Assembly (NCBI GenBank): GCA_963921425.1
Contig: OY992838.1
Location: 3,534,001-3,598,000 of the forward strand
DNA from: Dryas octopetala
Taxonomy: Eukaryota > Streptophyta > Magnoliopsida > Rosales > Rosaceae
DNA length: 64,000 nt
Direction of reading: 5' to 3'
Part shown: in pieces, positions 11,688-23,754 of the stretch
How positions within the stretch are numbered: the stretch's first letter is position 1
How the letters are laid out: each line of letters opens with the position of its first letter
Made by a program: the position numbers and the translations under genes
Notes under the pieces: model-generated
Told to the model about the DNA's origin: nothing
The model's input: only the letters and a program-made list of their open reading frames with translations
The model's database searches: none

Positions 11688-13655
11688 ATGGGCAAAAGGA
11701 CTATAATCATGCTTTTGTTAGCAATGTGCTTGCTTGTTTTTAGCGGTGAAGCAGCAGATCATCATGTGAATTCTAAAGCTAAACAAAATTCTTTGGAAGT
11801 TAATAATAAGTTGAAGCTTGTCAATAAGCGTGCAGTGAAGAGCATTAAGGTCTGATTTTCTGTCATTTTAGCTTTCTGACTAATCTTGTTCACTTTAACA
11901 CACTTTTCTCAATTTAATTACCACTTGATTATATATAATTTCTTGTAGAGTGAGGATGGAGATATTGTTGATTGTGTTGACATCTACAAACAGCCTGCAT
12001 TTGACCATCCAGCATTGCGCAACCACACAATTCAGGTCTACTTTCAGATTTCAATCAGTGGCCTTAAAAAATTTTATTCTTGTTAAACAAGTAAACAATT
12101 TTTAAATGGAATACCAAACGGTCCATAATGTTAGATATATATACTTGATATGTATGTTAATGCAGATGAGACCCAGTTTTCATTTACCATCAGAGGCTCC
12201 TAGTCCTAGTCCTAGTGTTCAAAATAAAGACAATTCTTCTCAGCTGGAAATCTCTCAAATTTGGCAAAGAAGTGGAAGTTGTCCAAATGGAACCATCCCC
12301 ATTCGCAGAATTCGAAGGCGGGACTTATTGAGAGCTTCTTTACTTGAACACTTCGGCAAGAAAAACTCCTATTCAACCACAGATGACAAAGATAAAGGCG
12401 CAGTCTACATTAACAACACCAGAGTCGAACTTGGTCTTCAAATCAATCGTTCAGTAAGCAAATGTTTATGATGAAGATTAACACAATTAGTTACTTTGAA
12501 GTTTGATTTTAAAAGGGAAAAAAATTGTCAATGTTAAACTTGTTTGGCAACTAATGGTGCATATATATGAATTACTTGCAGGCTGCCATCCTGGTAACTG
12601 TAGGATACAATTATATAGGCGCTCAAGGTGATATAAATCTTTGGAATCCAAAAGTTGAATCACCAGATGAGTACACTACTGCTCAAATCTGGCTCAAGAA
12701 TGGACCTGGAGATGCTTTTGAAAGTGTAGAATCAGGCTGGATGGTAAGCTGTGTGGTACCTTCATTTGCAAGATAGATGTATATATACTACTTCATATCT
12801 AAAAATCACTAGCTCATTTCGTTATTGATAAGTTTTTGGGATATAGTGGTTGTCTAACTACCTCATTCTTTTGGGCTTTCTTCAGGTAAACCCAAAGTTA
12901 TATGGTGATACACAAAGCCGACTTTTCGTATATTGGACTGTAAGAACTTCATTACCTAATAAAAGAGATTATAATCCGAAAACTGGCCCTTACTCTATGT
13001 GTCCTTAAAACCATTTTTTTGGTCAGGTGGACTCATACAAATCAACAGGTTGCTTTGATCTCACTTGCTCAGGATTTGTGCAAACCAACAAAGACATAGC
13101 TCTTGGTATGCCCCTTGGACCCATATCTAGCGAAATGGGACCCCAATATCAAGTGACAGTTAGCCTCAACAAGGTTTGAACTTTGAAATAGCTCATATAC
13201 TGGTCCTTCATTCCAAATTCTTCTTCATATTGATTAATGTGATTGATTCAATTTTGTTATACATGTAGGAACCAGACACAGGCAATTGGTGGTTGCGTGT
13301 GGGTCAAAACGTTGCAGTAGGGTATTGGCCCGGAAGTCTCTTCAAGTACATGAAACAGAGTGCAACACTGGTTGAATGGGGTGGTGAGGTGTACAGCTCC
13401 AAGGTGAAGAAGAGTCGTCCTCACACTCAAACAGGTATGGGAAGTGGGGATTATGCATGGAACAAGGAAGGGAATGCGTGTTACGTGAAGCAAGTTAGAA
13501 TTGTGGATTATTCGTTGCAACTAAAGTACCCAGAATGGGTAGGCACTTTTGCCGACGAAATGGATTGTTACTCCACGGTTAATTACGCCGAGTCACTTGG
13601 GAAAGAACCTGTTTTCTACTTTGGAGGGCCTGGTCAAAATACTCATTGTCCCTGA
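11688..13655 (+). CDS. neprosin-domain protein 2 (DUF4409-DUF239), secreted
   Basis: Seven phase-0 exons, 11688-11849, 11949-12035, 12166-12453, 12582-12743, 12886-12939, 13027-13173 and 13269-13655, give 428 residues. The start is the ATG of [11 protein letters not shown]; the frame opens earlier only through a GTG. A clean signal peptide (about residues 1-22, ending FSGEA) indicates secretion. The activation region carries [19 protein letters not shown]. The neprosin domain carries ESVESGW and WGGEVY, which hold the candidate catalytic glutamates, and ends [13 protein letters not shown]. Exons 2, 4, 5 and 6 are exactly as long as in the upstream copy (87, 162, 54, 147), so the pair arose by tandem duplication. 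Divergence is considerable, which suggests an old event. Substrate unknown. Confidence 0.93.
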
Positions 13656-13816
13656 AATTCTTGCTGTTAAAGATGTTTTCCCTGCTTTTGAAAATAATGT
13701 CCATATGTAATTGTACGTGAATTATGCATTGCTATGATTTCACACACACAACAACAAAGGAGCAAGGGAATTCATATTACATGGATTTCTTGAAAGGACT
13801 ATGATCACCTCAAATA

Positions 13817-13924
13817 ACAATGCTACCCAGGAGAGAAACATGATACATTCAGATTACAATGCTACCTATGAGAGAAACATCATACATTCAGATTACAATG
13901 CTACCTATGAGAGAAACATCATAT
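13817..13924. repeat. 39-bp minisatellite, 2.8 copies
   Basis: A 39-bp unit containing ACAATGCTACC, GAGAGAAACAT and ATACATTCAGATT starts at 13817, 13856 and 13895. The later copies are nearly identical. It sits between the convergent 3' ends of neprosin 2 and ELF3, so it could lie in either 3' UTR. Confidence 0.85.
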
Positions 13925-14102
13925 ATAATTATAGTCATATATCTACATATATATGACTGACTATAATTTCACAAGACCAACGAATAAGAAAGAAAAAAAA
14001 AAAAACCTGATACAGGATATCATACCCAAACAGGGGAAATGACCAACTCGCACCAACTTAGATGACCAATATCATTTGGCAGCCATTTAGAGAGGAAATG
14101 AG

Positions 14103-15567
14103 CTAGATTGAGTCGTGCTGTTTTCTTTCTTCTTGTATAGATTGGAAAATTCGAGCAGCCGATGCAGTTGCAGATCTAGGATTGTGTGGCACAACTTTTA
14201 TCACTCGTGTTGGCCTGCCTGTATTGTGAGGTTGGGGAACTCCCTCTAGAATTACTGGAGCCATTGGGAAAAGTTGAAGAGCATCACTTCCTTCAGCATT
14301 TTGATCCGTCCCAACTAGTGCTCTGTCACCCGGACTATTAGCAGTACTTCCTTGTAATTCACTGTCATTACATGCCTGAACCTTCAGCGCATGAGGAATA
14401 GCTACATTTTTCTGGATTGGCTTATTACATGAGCTTTGATGCTGCGAATTGAAGCTTGTTCCCCCTCCTGATAACTGATCAGTTTGACCATGTGAACCAG
14501 GTCCAGCAAACCAATTCATTTGTTCAACTGAGCTTGACATGGCTGGATTCATGACAGACTTGCCATATGGAGGGAAAAAAGTATGACTTACTGGATGGGG
14601 GATGGAAATAACTCCCATTCCTTGATGATGAGAAGCTGAAACCCCATAGGTTGGTTTAACAAAGTTCTCTGTCATGGGAGTTGAGCTGAAAGGTCCACAT
14701 CCTCCACAAACTGGTCCCATGAATCCAGGTCCATGATATGGCTTGTATACAAGTCCTTCAGAAGGAGACATTACAGGAATTAACAACTGATGCCCAGGTG
14801 ATTGATGGAAACACCAAGGACCCACTTTATTATCAGTAGCCACAGGTGCTGGCTGTGGGTTTCCTATATATGGTCCGTAATTTGAAGGCTGGCTACCACT
14901 TTTCACAGAAGAAAGAGATGTTTTCCCAACTGCATTTTCTGCAGAACATTCTATTTTGTTGTTTGGCTTCTCAGACTCATGTTTGCGCTTTACGTGTAGT
15001 AGTGGCTTTACAACATACTCCAATGGAAGTTTCTTTGCAGGAGAGCCCCTTAAAGAAGATGTACCTAGGAAAGCACCATCTTCAAGCAAAAGATGTGGAG
15101 ATCCAGCAATCAGTCGTTGGACCTGTCCGAAAGAAAAGAATTAAGCTAACTCTTTCAATCTAAATCAATAGATATATATTTTGTATGGATGATTATACAT
15201 GAACCCAAGAAATTGCTTTCCATATCCACTCAAAAATAAATTATAACATTACAGTTTTACCCTCATTCTTTAAATTGTTTTTTACAAAGTTTAAAAATAA
15301 AAAATCTGGCGATGGCAGCAGAGGGGAGGAGGGGAAAAGGGAGGGAAGAGAGGGAGGTGATTTTTTATTTTTTTTTCCTAATCTTTGCTTTTAAATTTCT
15401 GAAGGGTAAAATTGGGTTCAATATTTTACCAAAAAATATGGGAGTTTAGAAAGTAATTTTGGGGTTCAAAAAGCATCACCCATTCTGTATTCATATATAC
15501 ATATTTGTTTGGCCCATATATAGACATAGATTTGTATCTCATGAATCTGTGTGTGTGAGTGTGCCTG

Positions 15568-15608
<41 letters not shown>

Positions 15609-18600
15609 AATTCTATATGAAAAAAAAAAAAGGACTGCATTCCAGGAGCAGCAGAAGCTACTAGACAAATGAAGCTTACCTTAATGAGTCTATGCAACTC
15701 AAATACTTGCACTGCAAACAATCTTTGCTGACTGAAGACAGTAACAGGAGTTGGATCAACAACAGAATTGCACAATACATACCAAATGAAGCTTTGAGAA
15801 ACACAAAACCAATACTAAATACAAGAAAAATAAACTAGACAGAAATGCAGAATGAGGTACTTGATAGCATCATTTAGACCAAAACAATCCTCACCTTGGA
15901 TTAAATAAGATGCATGGAAGAGGTAAAAATAGGTTCATTTACAGCTTCAAACTTCGTTCACATATCTCATTAATATACAAAGCTTAGCAGGCCTCTTCTG
16001 GCTCATTCACAAATCTCACATATCTCAATTCCAAACTATTTAGTATGAACACTATCTTTAGAGCAATAAAAAGGAAAGCTGAATGCTAAAACAGATTTCA
16101 AAACATAACCAATATCTGCAAAATAAATCAAGTAGATGTGTGAAAATCTCCTTTCTCCCACATAAATAGAGCATCAAAACTGTATTATTTAGTTACAACC
16201 ATAAAAAAAACTATACATTCTTGCATGTACGTCATAATCATTATAACAAAGTCAGATGGCAAGTGCAAAATAGAGCTTTCTAATTCACATATAAATAGTT
16301 GCAGCTCTTACGTTTATAGCACATATAAAAAATTCAAACATTTGATAAGGAAACAAAGCATATAAAAGGGCAACACAATCCCCAACCCAAAAAAATCTTC
16401 AACAAAATACTATATATGAGATGTAATCCTCCTCACCACCATGACCACCACCAATTCCACATTGTCAAATATTGTACAAGATCCACACAATGTAGTCCCA
16501 AGGATAATCCTTCAGTTGTTCCCCTTCTTGCTCCCAGCCCTCAACTGCCATGAAAGGAAAATTTTCCCAGAGGAAATCCCAAGCATTACCAAACCGAGAC
16601 AGGAATACACCCGAAAGGTAGATACAAAAGGGCAATGAATAATGAAATGATCCGCTGTCTCGGAGGTTGCCTTGCACAAAGTAACTCTATTAAGATGTAT
16701 GTTTCCCTGCTGTAAGATGATTCATATCCACCGTTAAAACGTTATCTAGGGCGTTTGAACACAAAAATTCCACTTTAGAAGGTATCCCGGGACTCCACAC
16801 TATGAGATCTTCTCCTTTTAAGTCGCTTTTAAAATAATATTATAATTCTCCTACTGGTTATATTGCATGGAATATATAACAGTCTAAAACAGCTATGCAA
16901 GAAAAAGAAGGGGAAAAAGTAATCCCAAAAATGTAATGGTATCAACTTCCTACATACCACTTTAGCTTTACCACTACAGTGTTCACTACTCTTCTCCAGA
17001 AGAAAAAATAATTAATTAATTAATTAGGTTTCATACTCTAAAATCATCATACTACAGAAGCATAAAGTCCGTTCAAAGTTCCTAACATCTCTTACAAAGT
17101 ACAAACTTCAACTACAATCACAGCTAGGGGACCAACCCAGAAACAAGGTGAACTTCTTTTGCATTTTCTTTTTCATCAAAAGGTTACAAAAATTAATGGA
17201 TCACAGAAAACATTTAAGAGGACAAAGCAACTGTAAAGTTTTAAGTTTTAGTTGTATAAAACAAAACCATTTCACTTTAGAAGCTGATAAACAAGTTATT
17301 TAAAATGAAGACTAGCATTAAATGCTTCACAATGGCAAAAAACTATATATTTGCATATCACCATTTTAAATATTGGGGAAAAGATCAACTTCAAAATTTA
17401 AAGCACAAAGGAACAACGGAATTGAGCAGATATTTGAGATAAATAAAGGACTTACTTGAGAATTGCTCTTCTTGCCTTCCAGAAATGTTTCTGACCTATT
17501 ATTCCAACAACATCATCTGGAGAGATATCCAAGCCTGAATCCACCATGGAGGTCTCTGAGACATCATCACTTTTGTCTACATTTCCCATTTGTGGTGAAA
17601 TACACGCTCTGTCTCCATGGTATTCACTGTCATTATCAGGCTCATTGGGATTGCTAGGATCCTCCCCAGATCGAGATACACTTCTTGCCCGGGAAACAGT
17701 TCCCTTCTCGACATCCTTTGTAAACTCAACAAGACCATCACATTGTCCAGTGTTGTTTACTTGTGACCCAAATCTAGACTCTTGTTGTAAGTAAGCATCA
17801 CTCTCACATAACCTGTTGAAACTAGGGACAGGATGGTCTGCGTACTCTTGATTTGGAGATGCATTCACTTCTTCTACGGGCCCATCAACCTTTTCTCTGC
17901 TTGATACTTTTGTGGCAGATTTTACTGGATTGTCCCTAGCCGGGCCACTTACTTTCACATCCTCTTCTCTCTCACTTCTCAATTCTCGTCTTAAACTGAG
18001 ACTAGGCGAGCTCCTTTGTTTTGGGTCCTTCTTAGAAGCATTTTTGAGTTTTATTGCATGGCCAGAAGCAGGCGAGCTGAAGGGAGTAAGTTTTTCCTTA
18101 TCAATACCATTCTGAGTGTTACTATGACTATGACTCATCCTTGATTGAACAAATACAGGAACACTAAAATCATCGTCATCTCCTGCCTTCTTTCTTTGCT
18201 CGGGTTGTGCCAAGGGCATGTTTATATTTGCTCCATCAGACTGGCGAACATGAAACTTCTCAGCCTGACGAGTAGGTGTAGATGGAAGAACATGATGCGG
18301 AAAAGGCAAATTTCTATCAGGGCCACTCCCCTGCAAACATAAATTGCTCCTAAAAATCAGATACTCGACAACCATTTTCCCTATATACTACACAAACTTG
18401 CAATGCTATCTATGAAATTACCATTTCGACATGCTGCCAATATTTACTATATTGGTAATAAAACACAACATATAAGCATAGTTGCATGCGGAGCCACTTG
18501 ATATAGAAAACACCAACATTTATAGTTAACTATTATAAAAACATACATCCACCAAAGAAAAAAAATCCTGCCAGAGAAATCCATAAACTAGCTAGAAGTT

Positions 18601-18891
18601 TAAAAGGATAACTTTTCAGAACTAGTCCACAATAAACCAAACATAACAAAGCACAAGCATGAAATCTTAAATCACCTGGCTTGAGAAAGCTGGGGGAACC
18701 AAACTGCTAGTGTTATTTGGATTGAGAGGCAAAACCCCAGGGTTGAACCTCTGAGAGGGAATACTAAGCTGTTCATAGAGGGCCATCTTATTCCTTGGTG
18801 GTGCTCTTGGCCCTCCTTTATCTGTATCATTCACGTGGAGTCTTGGGAACATAGGTCCCTCAATCTTTTCCTCATCTTTCCCTCTCTTCAT
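14103..18891 (-). CDS. ELF3: EARLY FLOWERING 3, evening-complex scaffold
   Basis: Four exons, 18891-18676, 18330-17456, 15731-15680 and 15122-14103, give 720 residues (Arabidopsis about 695). Diagnostic blocks are the N-terminal [20 protein letters not shown] and [14 protein letters not shown], the 52-bp third exon encoding [17 protein letters not shown], the junction peptide [20 protein letters not shown], and the C-terminal [23 protein letters not shown]3 is a nuclear protein that bridges ELF4 and LUX in the evening complex, which represses growth and clock genes at night and responds to temperature. The third intron-exon arrangement matches the known ELF3 plan. Unlike Arabidopsis ELF3, no polyglutamine run is present; the region after residue 430 is rich in G, P, S, Q and H instead. 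Intron 2 (1.7 kb) contains a LINE fragment and a TA repeat lies near exon 3. No damage is seen. Confidence 0.96.
15572..15606. repeat. (TA)n microsatellite in ELF3 intron 3
   Basis: A pure TA run of about 35 bases preceded by GTGTGTGAGTGTGCCTGTATG lies inside ELF3 intron 3, about 75 bases on the 3' side of exon 3. It is likely to be length-variable between individuals. Confidence 0.9.
16465..16800 (-). mobile_element. LINE remnant: zinc-binding (zf-RVT) end of a reverse transcriptase ORF
   Basis: The minus strand from 16800 reads [12 protein letters not shown], then NVLTVDM, then after a one-base frame change [19 protein letters not shown] followed by IHCPF, and after another shift [11 protein letters not shown]. 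The order W-x-P-x-x-P-x-K-V, LT-x-D, C-x...E-x-x-DH-x-x-x-HC and F-G-x-x-W is the zinc-binding C-terminal domain of plant non-LTR retrotransposon polymerases. It is frameshifted and lacks the polymerase core, so it is dead. It lies inside ELF3 intron 2, in the same orientation as the gene. Confidence 0.75.
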
Positions 18892-20560
18892 CTTTCAACG
18901 CCAACACCAACACCAAGTGCAAAAGCCTATTCTTCCAATAAATTCACCAAGAAACCATATCCCAAAAACCCCACTTGCAAAAACTCGAAATTGTTCAAAC
19001 CCATGTACCAAAAACGGGTCTTTTGTTGACACTCTAAGACGAAAATCCAAAAAGGATCTGTTTAATTCCCAGATAGCCAAAAGCGGGTTCCTTGTTGATG
19101 ATAATAGATCAATTCCAAAGTACCCAGAAGCAGACCAGGCTTCTAAAGCTCAAAACTAGGCAGACCCAGATGTCAGACGAGAGATTTCTCGATCACCCAG
19201 CTGGGGAAAAAGGTGCTTGAGAGCTGAAACTGATGGAGGAACGAAGTAAAAGCGTGAATTGTGGAAAAGAAAGGATGGGAATAATAAGAGCAGACAAAGA
19301 GATTGGGGATTAAGGGATGAGAGGGTAAAGGCTTATTTTAGGGATTCCGCAAAGGGATCATAGTCTTTGAGAAAGGGAAAGGGCAAAAGTGCGGAGTTGT
19401 TGAGCCCTCTTGGAATTGGATAGTCATAGACCTACGACCTCCACCTTTTTACCATTATTTAGAAATTTCCATATCATCGAAATGCCAGGTCAAATTTTTA
19501 ATCTGGTGTCCGTGTCACCGGGCTCGGTATGGTCACCAAGTGCTCGGCAATAGGTCACCGTGCGTATGGTCATGTCGTCGGGTGCTCAGTATTGTCATTT
19601 TCTTCTTCTCCCAAATGCTTGGCACTAGTTTGTCGGCTCAATCTAAAATTTCAAATTTAAAATCTAATATACAGTATTCATAAACTTCATTATATACCCT
19701 AAAATCGTAAGGAGTGAACCCTCCAAAATTGGCGGAGAAAATAATGGCAAGCGCTTGTTGCTTGCAATGCTCGCTAGTTATAATAAAAAGCGTTCAACCT
19801 GTCAAATTGGAAGAAAAAAAAAATAATGTGTCTCATTTTTATTGAAGTTATTTGCTTACCATTAAAGAGGACCTGGCTTTTGTTGCCATTGCCAATAGTT
19901 TTAATTTGTATATATTATCTTTTTCTCAGACCACTGTTTTAGGTCTGATATGAATATGTTTTTTTCTACTTTGTCCGAACATAATTGGACTGAAGTCAGT
20001 CAACAAGATGGATTAGGGAAATTTATAAGTTGGGATCATTTTCATCGATTTTTTTTCATCATTATCCATTGTTAATTTGTTATGACTTATGACAATAAAC
20101 TATTAATTACTTAACATCAAACCTCTGTCTTTTATAATTAGCTACTTGTTTGGTTATACACATTCACATTAATCTAGTGCTTTGAATTTTGGATGTTGTA
20201 ATGTTAATTTGAACTTAATTTAATAACAAAAATGAAGAAACATTGACACAAAATCCGATTAAATCATATCATGAACTAAGATAACTTGAATGGTAATCGA
20301 AGTGACACTAGTGTGGTATCGGTCAAAGACTATTTGATACTATAATATGAATTAAAAAAAGTTAAAACTTAAGAATTACTTGTACATTTTAAGTAAGGGT
20401 GGGCTAAGGATGATAAATAGGTTGAGCCAATTGAGCCCTGGGGTACATATATTTAAGATTTTTTTTTTTTTTTAAAAGGAAGAAAATTTCTTCTTAAAAG
20501 AGAAAGATTTGCATTATGCTACAACCTATTAAATAGTTTTATCACTATCTACACTCTAGT
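18892..20560. other. ELF3: ELF3 5' leader, promoter region and spacer
   Basis: The first few hundred bases upstream of the ELF3 ATG are probably leader and promoter; no convincing TATA box or evening element was seen. Around 19505-19605 a loosely repeated TCGG/TATGGTCA motif makes a small degenerate tandem array. The rest is AT-rich spacer without a recognisable gene. Confidence 0.4.
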
Positions 20561-20599
20561 ATGAAAAAAAAAACCCTGTCAAATTCAAAATTTTTAAAA

Positions 20600-21270
20600 A
20601 GAGTGGTTATATTCATTATTTTCACCCACTTGTCATATTTTTTTACCCACCTTATTTTCACACGTACCATTAAATTTGAAAAAAAAATATATAAAAACAT
20701 TCTTCCAACACCCTTGATTTACAAATTCAAACATCCACCTACTAAACACTCTTCCTACCCTCCTTAAGGACCTTAATTTTCATTCCACTCACCCATCTTT
20801 TTCCAAATAGAAGAAAACGAATCTTATACCAATTCTATAATTCATTCATAAATTCAAAATTAAATCCCTAAAATTAATATTCAATTTCTAAATCAAAGGA
20901 AACATTAAAATAAAATAAATTCTTGACCAAAAATTATAAATAAATTAACAAAAAGAGTTTATGGTATAGAATAATCATACATTTTAATAGATGTACGGGC
21001 ATCAACCAAATAGTATCATCGATTTTAAATTTTGGTGATAGAATAGAATAAGGGTTTATGAAAGAAAAAAATTATGAAAAAAGATTGGTGGGTGAGATGA
21101 TATTAAAGGGGTGGGAATAATGTTTATTAGTTAGTGGGTGTTTGAGTTTGTATATCAAAGGTGTTTATAGAAATAATGAGAAATAAAAAACGTATTTTTT
21201 ATACTTTTTTCAAATTTAATAGTGAGTGTAAAAATAAAGTAAGTGAGAATATAAGCATTCTTTTAATTTT
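20600..21270. mobile_element. inverted-repeat (foldback/MITE) element
   Basis: The left side (about 20600-20765) and right side (about 21090-21260) are imperfect reverse complements. CCATTAAATTTGAAAAAA at 20668 pairs with TTTTTTCAAATTTAATAG near 21204. CACCCTTGATTTACAAATTC near 20709 pairs with GAGTTTGTATATCAAAGGTG near 21143. There is no ORF and no sure target-site duplication. The ends are approximate. Confidence 0.55.
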
Positions 21271-21324
21271 AATAGTTAGAAAGAAATACAAGGTCCCTCT
21301 ATATAATTTTCCATTATTAGGTTA

Positions 21325-22055
21325 TAAAATTAGGATTAAATACTAAATCTCAATAATTTTTTGGTATAACATGAAAACCATATAATATTTCAATTGAACT
21401 ACTAAATTTAAATGTATTTTTTTATATTAGGTCACAAATATGTTAGCCATTTTGATTTGAGCCTTTTTCATTTGACATTTTTGTCCTTTGGCCCACATAT
21501 GATGGGTGTTAGTTAAAATTTATAAGGTTTTGACAAAATTGCTCTTCAGGCTTTTATATTATCTTGAAAATTTGCTAATGTAGTCTCAACTTCACATTTA
21601 GTTGTGACTGTACGACACTCACAACTTCAAATTTAGTTGTGACTGAACGACAATCACATCTAAGTTGTGACTTAATTGAATTTTTTTTTAGAGAAATTAT
21701 ACTACAATATAATATAAATAGATATCAAAACAATACTTTTACTCAAAATAATACATAACATAGTAGTGTGAGTTGTTTCTTTCAATTTACCGAGACAGTC
21801 ACAGTTAAGTTGTGACTGAATTGATTTTTTTAATACAATATAATATAAATTAATGTAATATTTGTGATGTAATATTATTTTTATATTTTTTTATTATAGT
21901 GGCAAGTGATGTAATATTTGTAAATTCTAATACCTTTTACTTTATTATTTTGTTTGACTTTTCAACTAGTACCTAATCTAAAATGCTATTTAATTTTGAT
22001 ACCTAAACTAAAAAGTTATTGAAATTTAGTAGTTAAAATCAATGAACCTTTATTA
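21325..22055. mobile_element. 730-bp repeat with AGTTGTGACTG motifs, copy 1
   Basis: About 590 bp of this segment reappears in reverse orientation at 56450-57050 with high identity. The element has degenerate inverted ends: AACTACTAAATTT near 21408 pairs with AAATTTAGTAGTT near 22023. Inside, AGTTGTGACTG-like words recur several times, some inverted, separated by phrases such as TACGACACTCACAACTT. No ORF is present. It is a non-autonomous dispersed repeat of unknown superfamily. Confidence 0.7.
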
Positions 22056-23754
22056 AGTTCATATTATTTATATTTAAAGGTGTGAATTTTGAACAATTGT
22101 GTCTTCTCAAAAGTGTGGTCGAAGTGTCTTCTCAAAAGTGTGGTCGAAGTCTGGAAGACTAGTTTCGTAGATTGCATCATGACTAGTTTAGTACTTTTCG
22201 GTATTCTCTAGGATGCCAAATATGTGTCCAAGACTCCAAAAATATTTTATTTCATTATTTTCCTTCTCTTCGATCTTTTTATCTGATATTTAGAAGTGAA
22301 AATGGCAAACTGATCAAAGTCGACCTTGATGAGAGGCTGAGTAGGCAAACAGGCGATCGTGTCATGTCCCCAAATGTCAAGAATCTTTAAATTTTATAGA
22401 CCCCTTATATAATATGTTATATCTAAATAAATTACGTGAATGTATATAAAATGGAAGACCCCATTTATAGAGTTCACCTCAAGCCACCAAATTCGTATGA
22501 CCTGCCTGAAACTGACTGCTTGTTTGGTTAGAAACCTTGGCCTAAAACTTGCCTTCAAACTTTTTGTTTGGTTAATAGTTAATACGGTTGCTGTGCGTAA
22601 ATTCAGCTGAAACTTGAAAGTGGGTAACTTGTAAGTTTGTAACATGATGGGGAAGCCAAGTGACGCACGTGTAAATTAATCTTGGCCATTTTGGGTCCAA
22701 TATTGCACTTGTTTATAAGCCTACGTGTAGCTGAAACAAAATGCCACGTGTCCATAAGCTCTTTTTTTTTTTTTTTTTTTTTGGAGATGGAAGCTAAGTG
22801 GTGAACAGCTTGACAAAGCAATACAGAAAGTATGGCTTGGTAAAATCTGCAGTCGTCACAATCACAACTCACAACCCACAACCGAGTATCTCATCTCACA
22901 ATCAAAAGCCCCTTGATTTGATTCTATCAAAAGAAATAATAATAATCCTTGATCTGCTTCGGTAAACACTAGACCCCGCGCTTAATCTTCTATGTTAACA
23001 TGGATGTGGATCACAAATTGATGTGATAGAAAATTACAATTTAGATAAATTGTGAAAATTAGTCATCTTCTAAATTTCATTAAAAACTTCTTGCTATTTG
23101 GGCCTCATATGGCCTGTCTATAGATTGGGCTTGAAGATGCTGGAAGCTTATTTTAGGGTTGCAACTTGCAGGTTCGTTTTTTGTTGTGTTCGTGTTTGTG
23201 TCGTGTGAAAAATAGTTCAACGGTTTAACCCATACACAATCTATTAAGCTAACGGGAAAAAATCTAACATGAGCACGAACTGAAAAATAATAATGGGTTA
23301 ACACAACTATTACTCATATTCACATATTGGATATTAGGGTTCGCAGATTGACACAAAAACGACCCATTAGTTTAATGGGTCTACATAATTTCGACACAAC
23401 ACAATAAATCTCAACCTGAATACTAAACTTTTTGTGTAAAATTGTGTTGTGTTAACAGCTCGTGCACAAATTTTCAAGGTCTAATAGTAATATTAGAACT
23501 CTTTCTAAATAGTGTTTAAATTCCAATTAACATTATTTGCTAGGAGTTAAATACCATTTGAGAAGAGATTAAGTATTACTGGAGAGTAGTTTGAGCAACC
23601 ATTGTATTTCTAAAAGAAAAACTACATATCTTCAAAATGCTCAAATTGTGCTTAATTTTCAAAATTTCTTAGTATTAAGTCCTAATAGTTTGGGTGAGGA
23701 CTATTGGATATGGAGTATTTCAATATCTTTTCTTTGAACTAGTTGAATTCAATT
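22056..23754. other. intergenic, degenerate repeat sequence
   Basis: A 23-base direct duplication (GTGTCTTCTCAAAAGTGTGGTCGAAGT-type phrase) lies at about 22099-22150. Two CACGTG G-boxes occur at 22666-22671 and 22745-22750, and a T-run at 22762-22781. From 23160 to 23465 the sequence keeps returning to words such as TGTGTCGTGT, AACCCAT and GACCCATTA in both orientations, like a decayed dispersed repeat. No gene was found. Confidence 0.4.

Noticed and set aside
18895..19080. Open frame ending three bases before the ELF3 ATG, a possible upstream ORF
   Set aside because: Read on the minus strand it begins with TTG, and no ATG occurs between the preceding in-frame stop and its end, so there is no normal initiation.
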